The translations under genes were made by a program, and so were the position numbers. A stretch of 64,000 bases of DNA from Elusimicrobia bacterium GWA2_56_46. GTDB taxonomy: Bacteria > Elusimicrobiota > Elusimicrobia > Elusimicrobiales > UBA9959. The DNA lies in assembly GCA_001799575.1 (NCBI GenBank), contig MGTT01000028.1, positions 1 to 64,000 on the forward strand, in the 5' to 3' direction. Below, in pieces: positions 40,318 to 49,122 of the stretch. Every line of letters begins with the position of its first letter. Position 1 is the stretch's first letter. The notes below the pieces were generated by a model that saw only the letters and a program-made list of their open reading frames with translations, searched no databases and was not told the origin of the DNA.

Positions 40318-41043
40318 ATGTCCATGCGAAAACTCAGGTTACTTTTTCTTCTCGCGGCGATTGCGGTTTTCCGCGCCCCGGTTGCTTACGCGGCCGATAC
40401 GTGGGTCGCTCCTCGCACGGTTTATTACCTTACCCGGCAACAGCAGCAATTCCCGGAATTAAAAGTTCCGCCGGCCGTGGGTTCCAAGGAGGCCCTGGCG
40501 GATCTGGCAGCGGTGCGCGACTGGCAGCAAAAACGTACGGAAGAGCAATGCGCAAAAGCCAGGTCGGAAGCTCACGCCGAGTATGACGAGTTTTTCGGGG
40601 ATATCAGCCCGTTCCCCAGGCCTCTGCCGGACGGGGCCGCGGCTATTTTTAAACGCCTCAAGGCCGAGACCGACTGGATAAATGTAAAGGTAAAAGACCG
40701 CTTCAAAAGGCCCCGGCCGTTTGAGAGCGCTCCCGACCTGAAACACTGCCTCGACAGGATAGGCGGCCCGTCTTATCCCAGCGGCCACGCCACCGTCGCC
40801 CGGATCTACGCGCTTGTTCTTTCGCATCTTGTTCCCGTCCGTCGTTCCGAGTTCCTTGCCCGCGCGGATGAGGCGGCGCTTAACCGCGTTATCAGCGGCG
40901 TTCATTATCCCTCCGATATCGAAGGGGGGAAGAAGCTGGCGGACGCCGTTTATGCCCGGTTCCTGAAACGCCGGACTTTCCAGGCGGACATGAAATCCCT
41001 GAAAGGATATCTGTCCGTGACCGCGCTTCCTGCAGCGAAATAG
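40318..41043 (+). CDS. secreted class A acid phosphatase (PAP2 family)
   Basis: The 241-residue protein starts with a signal peptide (MRKLRLLFLLAAIAVFRAPV, cut after AYAA) and has the three PAP2 motifs: KVKDRFKRPRP, PSYPSGHATVA with the first catalytic His, and NRVISGVHYPSD with the second. The order and spacing are those of class A non-specific acid phosphatases of the periplasm. ATG 40318 is chosen because AGGAG lies 9 bases upstream; the frame is open further into the tRNA. A clear terminator follows at 41068. It probably frees phosphate from organic esters outside the inner membrane. Confidence 0.9.
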   Translation: MSMRKLRLLFLLAAIAVFRAPVAYAADTWVAPRTVYYLTRQQQQFPELKVPPAVGSKEALADLAAVRDWQQKRTEEQCAKARSEAHAEYDEFFGDISPFPRPLPDGAAAIFKRLKAETDWINVKVKDRFKRPRPFESAPDLKHCLDRIGGPSYPSGHATVARIYALVLSHLVPVRRSEFLARADEAALNRVISGVHYPSDIEGGKKLADAVYARFLKRRTFQADMKSLKGYLSVTALPAAK

Positions 41044-41067
41044 GCGGCAGGCCGGCCTCTTCCGGAG

Positions 41068-41092
41068 AAAAGCCCCCGAAGGGGCTTTTTTC
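41068..41092 (+). terminator. intrinsic terminator after the PAP2 gene
   Basis: AAAAGCCCC-CGAA-GGGGCTTTT (41068-41089) is a perfect stem with a tetraloop and runs into TTTTC. It ends 1 base ahead of the arsR -35 box. Confidence 0.88.
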
Positions 41093-41128
41093 TTGACAAG
41101 CGTTTGGCAATTTGGCAAAATAGCCAAA
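41093..41128 (+). promoter_or_regulatory. arsR promoter with ArsR operator
   Basis: TTGACA (41093-41098) and CAAAAT (41116-41121) are 17 bases apart. The inverted repeat TTTGGC (41111-41116) / GCCAAA (41123-41128) covers the -10 box, and another TTTGGCAA lies at 41103-41110. Bound ArsR would block the polymerase; arsenite would release it. The predicted start falls at about 41128, two bases before the ATG, so the arsR mRNA seems leaderless. Confidence 0.75.
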
Positions 41129-41129
41129 T

Positions 41130-41420
41130 ATGAAGCCTAAAACAAAGAACGATTACGCCGCCCAGGCCGCCGTGATAAAGGCTCTGGCGCATCCTACCCG
41201 GCTGCTGATACTCAATTCCCTTAAAAGGAAAGAAACCTGCGTCTGCGAGCTTACCGGAATGGTGGGGGACGACGTTTCCACGGTTTCAAAACATCTGCTG
41301 GTTCTGAAGAACGCCGGCCTGGTGGCCGCCCGCCGGGAGGGGAACTGGCTGTATTACCGCCTTATCTGCCCCTGCGTGCTTGATTTCACGGCCTGCCTGG
41401 CGGGCGTAAAAAAGAGGTAA
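41130..41420 (+). CDS. arsR: ArsR-family arsenic-responsive repressor
   Basis: A 96-residue ArsR/SmtB protein: HPTRLLILNSLKRKETCVCE has the metalloid-binding C-x-C in the alpha-3 helix, and VSTVSKHLLVLKNAGLVAAR is the winged helix. Extra cysteines near the end (ICPCVLDFTAC) could take part in As(III) binding. No ribosome site lies ahead of ATG 41130, in line with a leaderless message. It controls the six genes behind it through the palindrome over its promoter. Confidence 0.9.
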   Translation: MKPKTKNDYAAQAAVIKALAHPTRLLILNSLKRKETCVCELTGMVGDDVSTVSKHLLVLKNAGLVAARREGNWLYYRLICPCVLDFTACLAGVKKR

Positions 41421-41426
41421 CTGACT

Positions 41427-42392
41427 ATGTTTAAACCGGTGCAGCTTTTCGCGGATTGGTTTGTTTACTCCCTGCTGGGTTTTCACCCCGGCGCCCTGGC
41501 CGGGGGGGCGGTCAATTTTTTTGTTTTCGACACCATTAAGATCTTTATCCTGCTCTCCTGCATAATCTTCGCCGTTTCCGTACTGCGCACTTTCCTGCCT
41601 CCTTCAAGGGTGAGGGAGATAATCCTCAAAAAAAGCCGTTTCTCCGGGCATTTATGGGCCGCGGCCCTGGGGATAGTGACGCCTTTCTGTACCTGCAGCG
41701 CCATTCCGCTGTTCCTGGGCTTTATCCAGACCGGGATACCGCTGGGAGTCACTTTTTCTTTTCTGGTGGCTTCTCCGATGATAAACGAGGTGGCGCTGGT
41801 GATGCTGTTCGGCATGTTCGGAGTTAAAATAGCCATGCTTTATGCGTTCAGCGGTTTTACCATAGCCGTAATTTCCGGCCTGATAATCGGCAGGCTTAAT
41901 CTTGAACATTTGCTGGAGGGGTTCGATCTTTCAAAGCGGATAAAGAATGTCGCGTTCGGGGCCGAGATGCCCTGGCCGGAGCGGCTTTCATTTGCCCGGG
42001 AATATACGTCGGACATCCTTAAAACAGTATGGCCGTATGTGCTTATCGGCATAGGTGTCGGCGCCTGGATACACGGCTATGTGCCGGAAAACTTCCTCGC
42101 CCGCTGGGCGGGCGCGGATAAATGGTATGCCGTGCCGCTGGCGACGCTTGTGGGCATTCCGCTTTATTCCAACGCCGCCGGGGTTATTCCGTTAGTCAGC
42201 GCGCTTACGGAAAAGGGCGTGGCGCTGGGAACCACCCTGGCTTTTATGATGGCGGTGACCGGTCTGTCCCTGCCCGAATTTATGATCTTGAGGCGTGTGA
42301 TGAAAGTCAGGCTTCTGCTTATCTTTTTCGGTATAGTGGGCGCGGGGATCATGTTTACGGGATTTTTGTTCAATTGGGTGATTACGCGATAA
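41427..42392 (+). CDS. permease of the DUF318/YraQ (ArsP-like) family
   Basis: The 321-residue membrane protein has about eight helices and the family motif TPFCTCSAIPLFLGFIQTGI, with a Cys pair at the membrane surface and its second-half counterpart VGIPLYSNAAGVIPLVSAL. Members called ArsP export organoarsenicals; other members are linked with thioredoxin-like partners. In this operon a role in arsenic, perhaps organic or trivalent forms, is likely. It begins 6 bases after arsR and is followed by a thioredoxin-like gene after 13 bases, a usual pairing for this family. Confidence 0.85.
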   Translation: MFKPVQLFADWFVYSLLGFHPGALAGGAVNFFVFDTIKIFILLSCIIFAVSVLRTFLPPSRVREIILKKSRFSGHLWAAALGIVTPFCTCSAIPLFLGFIQTGIPLGVTFSFLVASPMINEVALVMLFGMFGVKIAMLYAFSGFTIAVISGLIIGRLNLEHLLEGFDLSKRIKNVAFGAEMPWPERLSFAREYTSDILKTVWPYVLIGIGVGAWIHGYVPENFLARWAGADKWYAVPLATLVGIPLYSNAAGVIPLVSALTEKGVALGTTLAFMMAVTGLSLPEFMILRRVMKVRLLLIFFGIVGAGIMFTGFLFNWVITR

Positions 42393-42405
42393 GAAGGAGG
42401 CGGAT

Positions 42406-42648
42406 ATGATCAAGATACAGATATTGGGCATGGGCTGCGCGAAATGCGCCAGACTTTACGCGGCGGTGGAAACTGCGGCCAAAGAACTTGGCATAGAGTA
42501 CGAGATGGAAAAGGTGGATGATATAGACAGGATAACCGAGAGGGGCGTTATGATGACGCCCGCCCTGGTGATAAATGACGAGGTGAAGTTTGCGGGCAGA
42601 GTACCATCATTGGAAGACCTTAAAAAAATAATCCTGGCGGCGAAATAA
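42406..42648 (+). CDS. small redox-active thioredoxin-like protein (MTH895/TM0996 family)
   Basis: An 80-residue thioredoxin-fold protein: KIQILGMGCAKCARLYAAVE carries the CxxC redox pair, and GVMMTPALVINDEVKFAGRV the cis-proline. Length and sequence fit the MTH895/TM0996 group that accompanies DUF318 permeases. It may keep the permease Cys pair or the bound arsenic in reduced form (inference). AGAAGGAGG lies ahead of ATG 42406. Confidence 0.88.
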   Translation: MIKIQILGMGCAKCARLYAAVETAAKELGIEYEMEKVDDIDRITERGVMMTPALVINDEVKFAGRVPSLEDLKKIILAAK

Positions 42649-42649
42649 T

Positions 42650-43213
42650 ATGGCGGACCAATGCGCCCGCGGCGGTAACGGCCCGGAAAAGGCGCTGAAA
42701 TTAGCGCTTCTGGCTTTTGTGATCCTGAGCCTGGGCGGTGTCGCGTATAAAATAGCGGCCTCTTCCGCCAGGACCCCGGCGGTTTCCGTGGTGGAATCGG
42801 CCCCGCTTGCGGCTGAACCGGAGTCAAAGGCTCCGGTTAAGGCCGCAAAGCCTTTGGTTAAGGCTGCAACGGAGGCAAAAACAGCCGTGGTTTATTATTT
42901 TTATACCAATACCCGCTGTTCTTCCTGTAAAACCATAGAGACTTATACGCGCGAAGCGGTGGAGAAAAACTTCACCGCCGGTTATAAAGAATGGAAGGTG
43001 ATTTTTAAAAGCGTGAACGTGGAGGAAGAGGCTGATAAGCATTTTGTGCGGGATTATTGGCTTAACTCCAAGTCTGTGGTCGTTCAGAAATTCTCCGGCG
43101 AAAAAGCGCTCAAGTGGGCCAAGCTTGAAAAAGTCTGGCAGCTGCTTGGCGATAAGGACGCTTTTGTAAGTTATGTCGCCGGCGAAACACATAAACTGCT
43201 GGATGAAAAATGA
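42650..43213 (+). CDS. ArsF-family protein (membrane-anchored, CxxC)
   Basis: The 187-residue protein has an N-terminal transmembrane helix (about residues 18-38), an Ala/Pro linker and a thioredoxin-like domain with the CSSC pair in YFYTNTRCSSCKTIETY. This is the build of proteins named nitrophenyl compound nitroreductase subunit ArsF. They are always paired with ArsG and thought to deliver reduced aromatic arsenicals or reducing power (family knowledge, limited). It starts one base after the previous gene and overlaps arsG by four bases (ATGA). Confidence 0.82.
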   Translation: MADQCARGGNGPEKALKLALLAFVILSLGGVAYKIAASSARTPAVSVVESAPLAAEPESKAPVKAAKPLVKAATEAKTAVVYYFYTNTRCSSCKTIETYTREAVEKNFTAGYKEWKVIFKSVNVEEEADKHFVRDYWLNSKSVVVQKFSGEKALKWAKLEKVWQLLGDKDAFVSYVAGETHKLLDEK

Positions 43214-43902
43214 GCGCTGAATTCTGGGCCGCGGTTTTGACGGCTTTGTGGACAGGGGTTATCACTTCGGTGAACCCCTGCCCGCTGGCCACGAACATAG
43301 CCGCCCTGACGTACATCTCAAAACATTCGGGTTCCCACCGCCTGGCGGTGCTGGCGCACGGCGGCCTTTACGCTCTGGGGCGGGCGCTGGCCTATATCAT
43401 CATCGGCTTCCTGCTGGTCAAAAGTCTGCTGAGCGCGCCGTCGTTTTCTTTTTTCATGCAGAAATACGGCGACCAGGCGCTGTCGCCCATACTGGTATTG
43501 GCCGGAATGTACATGCTGGAGATGTTCGGACGGGGTTTTGAGGGCTTTAATTTTTTCGACCTTGCAAAATTCAAGGCGAAAGGCGGGGCGGTTTCTTCAT
43601 TGTTCATGGGTTTTGTCTTCGCGCTGGCTTTCTGCCCCATTTCGGCCGCGCTTTACTTCGGGGTAATAATCCCGCTGGCCGTAAAGAATTCGGCGGCTTT
43701 TTCCCTGCCGCTGCTTTACGGCCTGGGCACCGCCCTGCCGGTCATCGGCCTGGCTGTAATTCTGGACTTCGGTCTTAAGAAAGTTTCCGCCGTAACCGGC
43801 CTTGCCGCAAAATTCGAAAAATACGCCAAACCCGCCACCGCCTGGGTGTTTATAGCCTGCGGCGTCTATCTGGGGCTTAAGGATATTTTCGGCGTTTTGT
43901 AG
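43210..43902 (+). CDS. ArsG-family efflux permease (CcdA/DsbD-like)
   Basis: The 230-residue, six-helix protein resembles CcdA/DsbD: VNPCPLATNIAALTYIS and FALAFCPISAALYFG hold one conserved Cys each, in the first and fourth helices. This is the arrangement of electron-transferring CcdA proteins and of the permease called aromatic aminobenzylarsenical efflux ArsG. With arsF it could pass electrons across the membrane or export trivalent aromatic arsenic; the two ideas are not separated by sequence. Coupled to arsF by overlap. Confidence 0.82.
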   Translation: MSAEFWAAVLTALWTGVITSVNPCPLATNIAALTYISKHSGSHRLAVLAHGGLYALGRALAYIIIGFLLVKSLLSAPSFSFFMQKYGDQALSPILVLAGMYMLEMFGRGFEGFNFFDLAKFKAKGGAVSSLFMGFVFALAFCPISAALYFGVIIPLAVKNSAAFSLPLLYGLGTALPVIGLAVILDFGLKKVSAVTGLAAKFEKYAKPATAWVFIACGVYLGLKDIFGVL

Positions 43903-43957
43903 CGGGATTTTACAGCGGGATTTACGGCTGAAATAAAAACAACGGGAGAAAACTTAT

Positions 43958-44719
43958 ATGAAAACACATGAAAACACGCGGCAGCTTGTGAGGAAAGCTT
44001 ATGGCAAAGTAGCCAAAAAATCGGTTTCCTGCTGTTCCGGCTCTTCCTGCCGCGGCGGGACGGCTTCCGACGCTTCCGAGGGGGAACTCGGGCTTTCCTG
44101 CGGCAATCCGGTGACGTTCTCGAAGATAAAGAAAGGCATGACCGTGCTGGATCTGGGCAGCGGGGCCGGTAAGGACGTCTTTATAGCCGCGCCGCTGGCC
44201 GGTGTTAAAGGAAAGGTGATCGGCGTGGATATGACGCCGGAGATGCTCAAACTCGCCAGGGTCAATCTGCTGAGGTTTACAAAACGCACCGGCTTGTCCA
44301 ATGTGGAATTCCGCAAGGGGACGATCGAGAAACTCCCCGTAAAAGACGCCGAAGCAGATTTGATCATCTCCAACTGCGTGATCAACCTGTCGCCGGATAA
44401 ACAGGAGGTTTTTCGCGAAGCTTTCAGGGCGCTTAAACCGGGCGGGTTTATTGTCGTAAGCGACATAGTGCTTAACCGCGAACTGCCGCCCTCGCTCAAA
44501 AACCACGCCGGACTTTACGCCGCCTGCGTGGCCGGGGCGCTCCGGCGCGGTGATTACCTGGGCGCTATAAAGGCCGCGGGTTTTAAGGGTATCAAACTGC
44601 TCAGCGATAATATCTACCGCGCCGAAGGCGGCTGTTCCGACCCCACCGCTTCCAAAACTGTCAAGGCGCTGGCCGGCGCGGCCTCCAGCATAACGGTATA
44701 CGCGCGGAAAGGCAGATAA
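43958..44719 (+). CDS. arsM: arsenite S-adenosylmethionine methyltransferase ArsM
   Basis: The 253-residue protein starts with the Cys-rich [12 protein letters not shown], then the SAM site [20 protein letters not shown] and the further arsenic-binding cysteines in [13 protein letters not shown] and [14 protein letters not shown]. This set is diagnostic of ArsM, which methylates As(III) to di- and trimethyl forms. The C-terminal domain is the short form. It follows arsG by 55 bases and acr3 comes 16 bases later. Methylated products could leave through the permeases of the same operon. Confidence 0.92.
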   Translation: MKTHENTRQLVRKAYGKVAKKSVSCCSGSSCRGGTASDASEGELGLSCGNPVTFSKIKKGMTVLDLGSGAGKDVFIAAPLAGVKGKVIGVDMTPEMLKLARVNLLRFTKRTGLSNVEFRKGTIEKLPVKDAEADLIISNCVINLSPDKQEVFREAFRALKPGGFIVVSDIVLNRELPPSLKNHAGLYAACVAGALRRGDYLGAIKAAGFKGIKLLSDNIYRAEGGCSDPTASKTVKALAGAASSITVYARKGR

Positions 44720-44735
44720 AAAAGGAGACCTGGCA

Positions 44736-45803
44736 ATGAACGGGATAATAGCGAAGCTTTCTTTTCTGGACAGGTATCTGACTTTGTGGATCTTCCTTGC
44801 CATGGCGGCGGGGGTGGGCGCGGGCTGGCTCTGGCCGAGAGCCGTAGCGGACTTTAACGCGGCTTCAAGCGTGGGGACGACCTCCATCCCGATAGCCATC
44901 GGCCTGATCCTCATGATGTACCCGCCGCTGGCCAAAGTTAAATACGAGGAGATGCGCAGGGTTTTCGCCAACAAGAAAGTTCTGGCGCTTTCACTGGTTC
45001 AGAACTGGCTGGCGGGGCCGGTTCTTATGACGGCCCTCGCTGTGATCTTTTTACGGGACAAGCCGGAATATATGGTGGGGCTTATAATGATAGGCCTCGC
45101 GCGCTGCATAGCCATGGTGATCGTCTGGAACGACCTGGCCCGGGGCGACCGGGAATACTGCGCGGGTCTGGTGGCGTTTAACTCCGTGTTCCAGGTGCTG
45201 TTATTTCCGGTTTACGCCTGGTTCTTTATCACTATCGTGCCGCGCTGGCTGGGGCTGGAGGGGGCGGTGGTGAAGATTACCATGGGTGAAATAGCCAAAA
45301 GCGTGTTCATATACCTGGGCATCCCTTTTATCGCCGGCATAGTAACGCGGTTCTCGCTTATCGCGGCGAAGGGCCGGGAATGGTACGCTGAAAAATTCAT
45401 CCCGGTGATAAGTCCGCTGACGCTGGCGGCGCTGCTTTTCACCATAATCGTGATGTTCTCCATTAAGGGGGAAAATATCGTTAAAGTGCCGCTGGACGTG
45501 GTGCGCGTGGCGATACCGCTGCTGGTTTACTTCACGGTGATGTTCTTCGCTTCTTTCTATATGAGCAAAAAGGCCGGGGCCTCTTACGCGGAATCCGCCA
45601 CGCTGTCCTTTACGGCGGCTTCCAACAACTTCGAACTGGCCATAGCGGTGGCGATAGCCACTTTCGGCATAAACAGCGGAGAGGCTTTTTCCGCCGTCAT
45701 AGGGCCGCTTGTGGAGGTCCCGGTTTTGATAGGCCTTGTGAATGTCGCGCTCTGGATAAGAAAAAAATACTTTCCCGATAACGCGGATCCCATTCCTTTA
45801 TAA
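44736..45803 (+). CDS. acr3: arsenite efflux transporter Acr3
   Basis: A 355-residue, ten-helix transporter. It carries the Acr3 signature with the essential Cys in [19 protein letters not shown], and the conserved Glu-containing helix near the end ([18 protein letters not shown]). Acr3 pumps arsenite out using the proton motive force. It is the last gene of the arsenic operon, with AAGGAGACC before ATG 44736. No arsC reductase is seen, so arsenate reduction would have to be encoded elsewhere. Confidence 0.95.
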   Translation: MNGIIAKLSFLDRYLTLWIFLAMAAGVGAGWLWPRAVADFNAASSVGTTSIPIAIGLILMMYPPLAKVKYEEMRRVFANKKVLALSLVQNWLAGPVLMTALAVIFLRDKPEYMVGLIMIGLARCIAMVIVWNDLARGDREYCAGLVAFNSVFQVLLFPVYAWFFITIVPRWLGLEGAVVKITMGEIAKSVFIYLGIPFIAGIVTRFSLIAAKGREWYAEKFIPVISPLTLAALLFTIIVMFSIKGENIVKVPLDVVRVAIPLLVYFTVMFFASFYMSKKAGASYAESATLSFTAASNNFELAIAVAIATFGINSGEAFSAVIGPLVEVPVLIGLVNVALWIRKKYFPDNADPIPL

Positions 45804-45840
45804 AGCTTTCGGAAATTGCTATTTTATCTTTGTACTCCTG

Positions 45841-47007
45841 ATGAACAAACCGCTGCCTAAGGTTAAACTTGCCTATGCCCCCGCGGGGCCTAACGCTTTC
45901 CGGCGTATGATCGGTTCCGTAGAAGGCGCGTCTCCCGGAGAGATAGTCGCGGTCTATAACAAGAACGGCCAGCCTTACGGCGTCGGACTTTTTAATCCCC
46001 GCAGCCAGATAGCGCTGCGCATCTTTACCAGGGAAAACCCGGACACTTTCGACCTGACGGCTTTTATAAAAAGACAGGTGGCCCGCGCCGTTGAGTTCCG
46101 GCAAAAGGTGTTGAAGCTGGATAAAACCACCAATGCCTGTCGTCTGGTTCATGACTACGGAGACGGCCTGCCCGGGCTCGTTGTGGATATGTACGGCGAC
46201 AATATCGTTCTTGAATTCTATTCTTTCGCCATGTACCGGCTGGCTTCATTTCTGGAGGCCGCTTTCAGGGAGCATTTTCCCAAAGCCGTTTTCCACCACC
46301 GCGCCAGTTCTTACACCGAAACGATGGAGGGCTTTACCCTTAAGCCGCAGACCGGTCCCGGCAAAAAGGTCCGCGTCGCCGAGAATGGGGTCCAGTTCGA
46401 AGTGGATCTGGCCGGCGGACATAAGACAGGTTTTTTCTGCGATCAGCGCGACAACCGGCTTTACGCTTCAACGCTTGCGGAAGGCAGGAGCGTCCTGGAT
46501 ATCTGTTCCTATACGGGCGGCTTCGGCATTTACGCCATGAAGCTGGGCGGGGCAAAAGAGGTCACCTGCGTGGAGCTGGACGCCGAAGCCGTGGAACTCT
46601 CAAAACGCAACGCCAATATCAACAAGGTAAAAATAGACGCCGTCTGCTCCGACGCATTTCCCTATATGCGCCAGATGTTCCAGAACAGCAAGAAGTACGA
46701 TATGGTGATACTGGATCCCTACAAGCTGGTGGCTTCGCGGGAAGACCGTGAGTACGGAATTTTTAAATACAGGGATTTCAACCGCCTGGCGCTGTCGCTG
46801 GTGGCCGAGGGGGGGGTCTTCCTGAGCTGTTCGTGCAGCGGCATGGTTTCGATGGAAGAGTTCTCTTTCCTGGTCCGCACGGCCGCGACCAACGCGGGGC
46901 GGCGGGCGCAGATCTTCCGGAAGTCCGGCGCCGGCGCCGACCACCCGGTGGCCGCCGATTATCCCGAAGGCGAATACCTGAAGGCCGTCTGGGCCCGGGT
47001 TTACTGA
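45841..47007 (+). CDS. 23S rRNA (cytosine-C5) methyltransferase, RlmI-like
   Basis: The 388-residue protein has an N-terminal PUA domain (EIVAVYNKNGQPYGVGLFNP, about residues 35-80), an EEHEE-like middle part and a SAM-dependent methyltransferase with GFFCDQRDNR, LDICSYTGGFGIYAM and the catalytic cysteine motif FLSCSCSGM. This is the layout of RlmI, which makes m5C1962 in 23S rRNA. The DPP motif reads DPY (VILDPYKLV), a tolerated change. It stands alone 37 bases after acr3 and ends before a terminator. Confidence 0.88.
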   Translation: MNKPLPKVKLAYAPAGPNAFRRMIGSVEGASPGEIVAVYNKNGQPYGVGLFNPRSQIALRIFTRENPDTFDLTAFIKRQVARAVEFRQKVLKLDKTTNACRLVHDYGDGLPGLVVDMYGDNIVLEFYSFAMYRLASFLEAAFREHFPKAVFHHRASSYTETMEGFTLKPQTGPGKKVRVAENGVQFEVDLAGGHKTGFFCDQRDNRLYASTLAEGRSVLDICSYTGGFGIYAMKLGGAKEVTCVELDAEAVELSKRNANINKVKIDAVCSDAFPYMRQMFQNSKKYDMVILDPYKLVASREDREYGIFKYRDFNRLALSLVAEGGVFLSCSCSGMVSMEEFSFLVRTAATNAGRRAQIFRKSGAGADHPVAADYPEGEYLKAVWARVY

Positions 47008-47027
47008 TAGCTTTCATGTGCTCAAGC

Positions 47028-47058
47028 CCCGGTCCCGCCCGGCGGGGGCCGGGTTTTT
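47028..47058 (+). terminator. intrinsic terminator after the rRNA methyltransferase
   Basis: CCCGG (47028-47032) with CCCG (47034-47037) pairs with CGGG (47043-47046) and CCGGG (47049-47053) across a small bulge, followed by TTTTT. It lies 20 bases after the stop. Confidence 0.75.
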
Positions 47059-47212
47059 GCTTTGCGCGCGGCCGGGGAAATGCTAAAATATGTTTATAGC
47101 GTTGCCGGAGCAGTCCGCCCTACCAGCTTCCTACGGATAGTCTTTATCCCCAAGGTCGTAAAAATACGCGGGCCCAGTGTCGCGGCAGTTTGTCGCGGAA
47201 CGGTATCTCAGT

Positions 47213-49015
47213 ATGATAACCATCAGGAACATTTATAAATCTTTTTCCTCGCAGTCCCTGTTCGAGGGCGCGTCCCTTCAGATAAACGAGGGCGAGCGCT
47301 TCGCGCTGGTGGGGCCCAACGGTTCCGGCAAGTCCACGCTTTTCAAGATGATGCTCCGCGAGGAAGAGGCCGACGACGGAGAGATCCAGTTCAAGAAGAA
47401 CGTGGTCGTGGGCTATCTGCCGCAGGAGAACGCCCCGACTTCGGAACGCACGGTCGTGGACGAGACTCTCGACGGCGCGGAGGATTTCGACGGCCGCAAG
47501 GGGGCCGAGGCGAAAGCCGTGCTGATGGGGCTTGGTTTCAAGGTTTCAGATTTCAGCCGCAGGGTGAACACGCTGAGCGGCGGCTGGGCCATGCGCGTGG
47601 CGATGGCGCGGCTCCTGGTGAAAAAACCGGATCTGCTGCTCCTGGACGAGCCCACCAATCATCTGGATCTGGATTCGCTGCTGTGGCTTCAGGATTACCT
47701 GGCCGGCTACCAGGGCGCGGTTTTTGTTATCTCACACGACCGCTCTTTCATCAATACCGTTTGCAACGCTATAATTTCGGTGCAGGACAAGACCCTGCGC
47801 GCTTATTACGGAGACTACGAGCATTTCCTCGCGCAGCGCCAGTCGGAGAAGGATAAGCTCCTCTCCCAGTGGAAGCAGCAGCAGGATGATATCGCCCAGA
47901 TGAAAGACTTTATCGCCCGCAACAGGGCGCGCGTTTCCACGGCGTCCCGCGTGCAGAGCATGATCAAGCGGCTCGACAAGCTTGAGCTGGTGCAGTTGCC
48001 GGAAGAGACCAAAACGGTCAGGATCCGCTTTCCCCAGCCGGGCCGCACCGGCACAAAGGTCCTGGAGCTGAAGAACCTGAACAAGGTCTACAATGTGCCG
48101 GGCCAGGAACCTATACGGGTCTACGAGAATTTTGATTTCGAGCTTTACCGCGGCCAGAAGATGGCCTTTGTGGGCCATAACGGCGCGGGTAAATCCACGC
48201 TGTTGAAGCTGCTGGCGGGCGTAATAGAGCCGGATTCGGGCGAGCGCGTCCTCGGTCTGAACGTTAAAACCGGATATTTTTCGCAGCACCGGGAAGGGAT
48301 ACTGGAGCCGCGCCACACCGTCCTGCAGGAAGCCATGGATAACGACAGGATGAACCCGGAGCTCATGGTAAGGACCGTGCTCGGGACTTTCCTGTTCCCG
48401 GGCGATAATGTCTACAAAAAAACGGCCGTGCTGAGCGGCGGAGAGAAAAGCCGGCTGATGCTGGTGAAACTGCTGCTGGATCCGCCGAACGTCATTCTGA
48501 TGGACGAACCTACCACCCACCTGGATATGCCCAGCGTGGACGCGCTTATCGGCGCGCTGAAAGAATTCGAAGGGACGCTCTGCTTTATAAGCCACGACCT
48601 CTATTTTATAAACGCCCTGGCTGATTCCGTGGTGCATATAGAGAAAGGCAAGACCACTGTCTATCCCGGCAATTACGATTATTTCCGCCACCGGCAGCTG
48701 GCTATGCAGGCGGAAACGGAGGCCGCCGCCCCCTCCGGCGGGGAAGCCAGGCCCCCGGAGGCGCGGGCCGACACCGCCGCGTGGGAAGAGAAGAAGCGCC
48801 AGGAGGCGGAGGCCCGCAAGCGTTCCCGCCGCGGGGACACGCTTAAAAAGGACATAGCCTATTCCCGGAAAACAATAGAAACTCTGGCCGCGAAAATGTC
48901 CGCGCCCGAAATTTATTCGGATTATAAGCAGGTTAAAGAACTGGGCGACAAGATCCACGCCCTCGAAGCCAGGGTCGCCGCCGCCACGGAAGAACTTAAG
49001 GCGATAGAGGGGTAA
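47213..49015 (+). CDS. ABC-F family ATPase (ribosome-associated)
   Basis: The 600-residue protein has two ABC cassettes without membrane parts: Walker A GPNGSGKSTLFKMML and GHNGAGKSTLLKLLA, signatures LSGGWAMRVAMARLL and LSGGEKSRLMLVKLL, and Walker B LLLLDEPTNHLDLDS and VILMDEPTTHLDMPS. A P-site-tRNA-interacting linker lies between them (about residues 225-300) and there is a C-terminal coiled coil (about 540-600) as in Uup/YheS. ABC-F proteins act on stalled ribosomes or give antibiotic protection; which one cannot be told. ATG 47213 (MITIRNIYKSF) is preferred over 47177 because the family begins so. Confidence 0.9.
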   Translation: MITIRNIYKSFSSQSLFEGASLQINEGERFALVGPNGSGKSTLFKMMLREEEADDGEIQFKKNVVVGYLPQENAPTSERTVVDETLDGAEDFDGRKGAEAKAVLMGLGFKVSDFSRRVNTLSGGWAMRVAMARLLVKKPDLLLLDEPTNHLDLDSLLWLQDYLAGYQGAVFVISHDRSFINTVCNAIISVQDKTLRAYYGDYEHFLAQRQSEKDKLLSQWKQQQDDIAQMKDFIARNRARVSTASRVQSMIKRLDKLELVQLPEETKTVRIRFPQPGRTGTKVLELKNLNKVYNVPGQEPIRVYENFDFELYRGQKMAFVGHNGAGKSTLLKLLAGVIEPDSGERVLGLNVKTGYFSQHREGILEPRHTVLQEAMDNDRMNPELMVRTVLGTFLFPGDNVYKKTAVLSGGEKSRLMLVKLLLDPPNVILMDEPTTHLDMPSVDALIGALKEFEGTLCFISHDLYFINALADSVVHIEKGKTTVYPGNYDYFRHRQLAMQAETEAAAPSGGEARPPEARADTAAWEEKKRQEAEARKRSRRGDTLKKDIAYSRKTIETLAAKMSAPEIYSDYKQVKELGDKIHALEARVAAATEELKAIEG

Positions 49016-49017
49016 GG

Positions 49018-49098
49018 CTGTCATCCCGGCAATTTGTTAGCCGGGATCCACTAAGAAAAGATTCATGGATTCCTGCCAAAAACATGCAGGAATGACAG
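49018..49098. repeat. 81-base composite palindromic repeat
   Basis: Outer arms CTGTCAT (49018-49024) and ATGACAG (49092-49098) enclose two inner hairpins: ATCCCGGC/GCCGGGAT (49023-49030/49040-49047) and ATTCCTGC/GCAGGAAT (49069-49076/49086-49093). A related unit, GTCATTCCCGC and its complement, is at 63274-63306. Such GTCATTCC-GC palindromes are common dispersed repeats; this one fills the gap between the ABC-F and typA genes and may also end transcription. Confidence 0.65.
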
Positions 49099-49122
49099 AC
49101 AGTTAGGGAGAACCACTAATTC

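Noticed and set aside
47732-49024. 430-residue minus-strand frame
   Set aside because: Antisense of the ABC-F ATPase, which has all ABC motifs.
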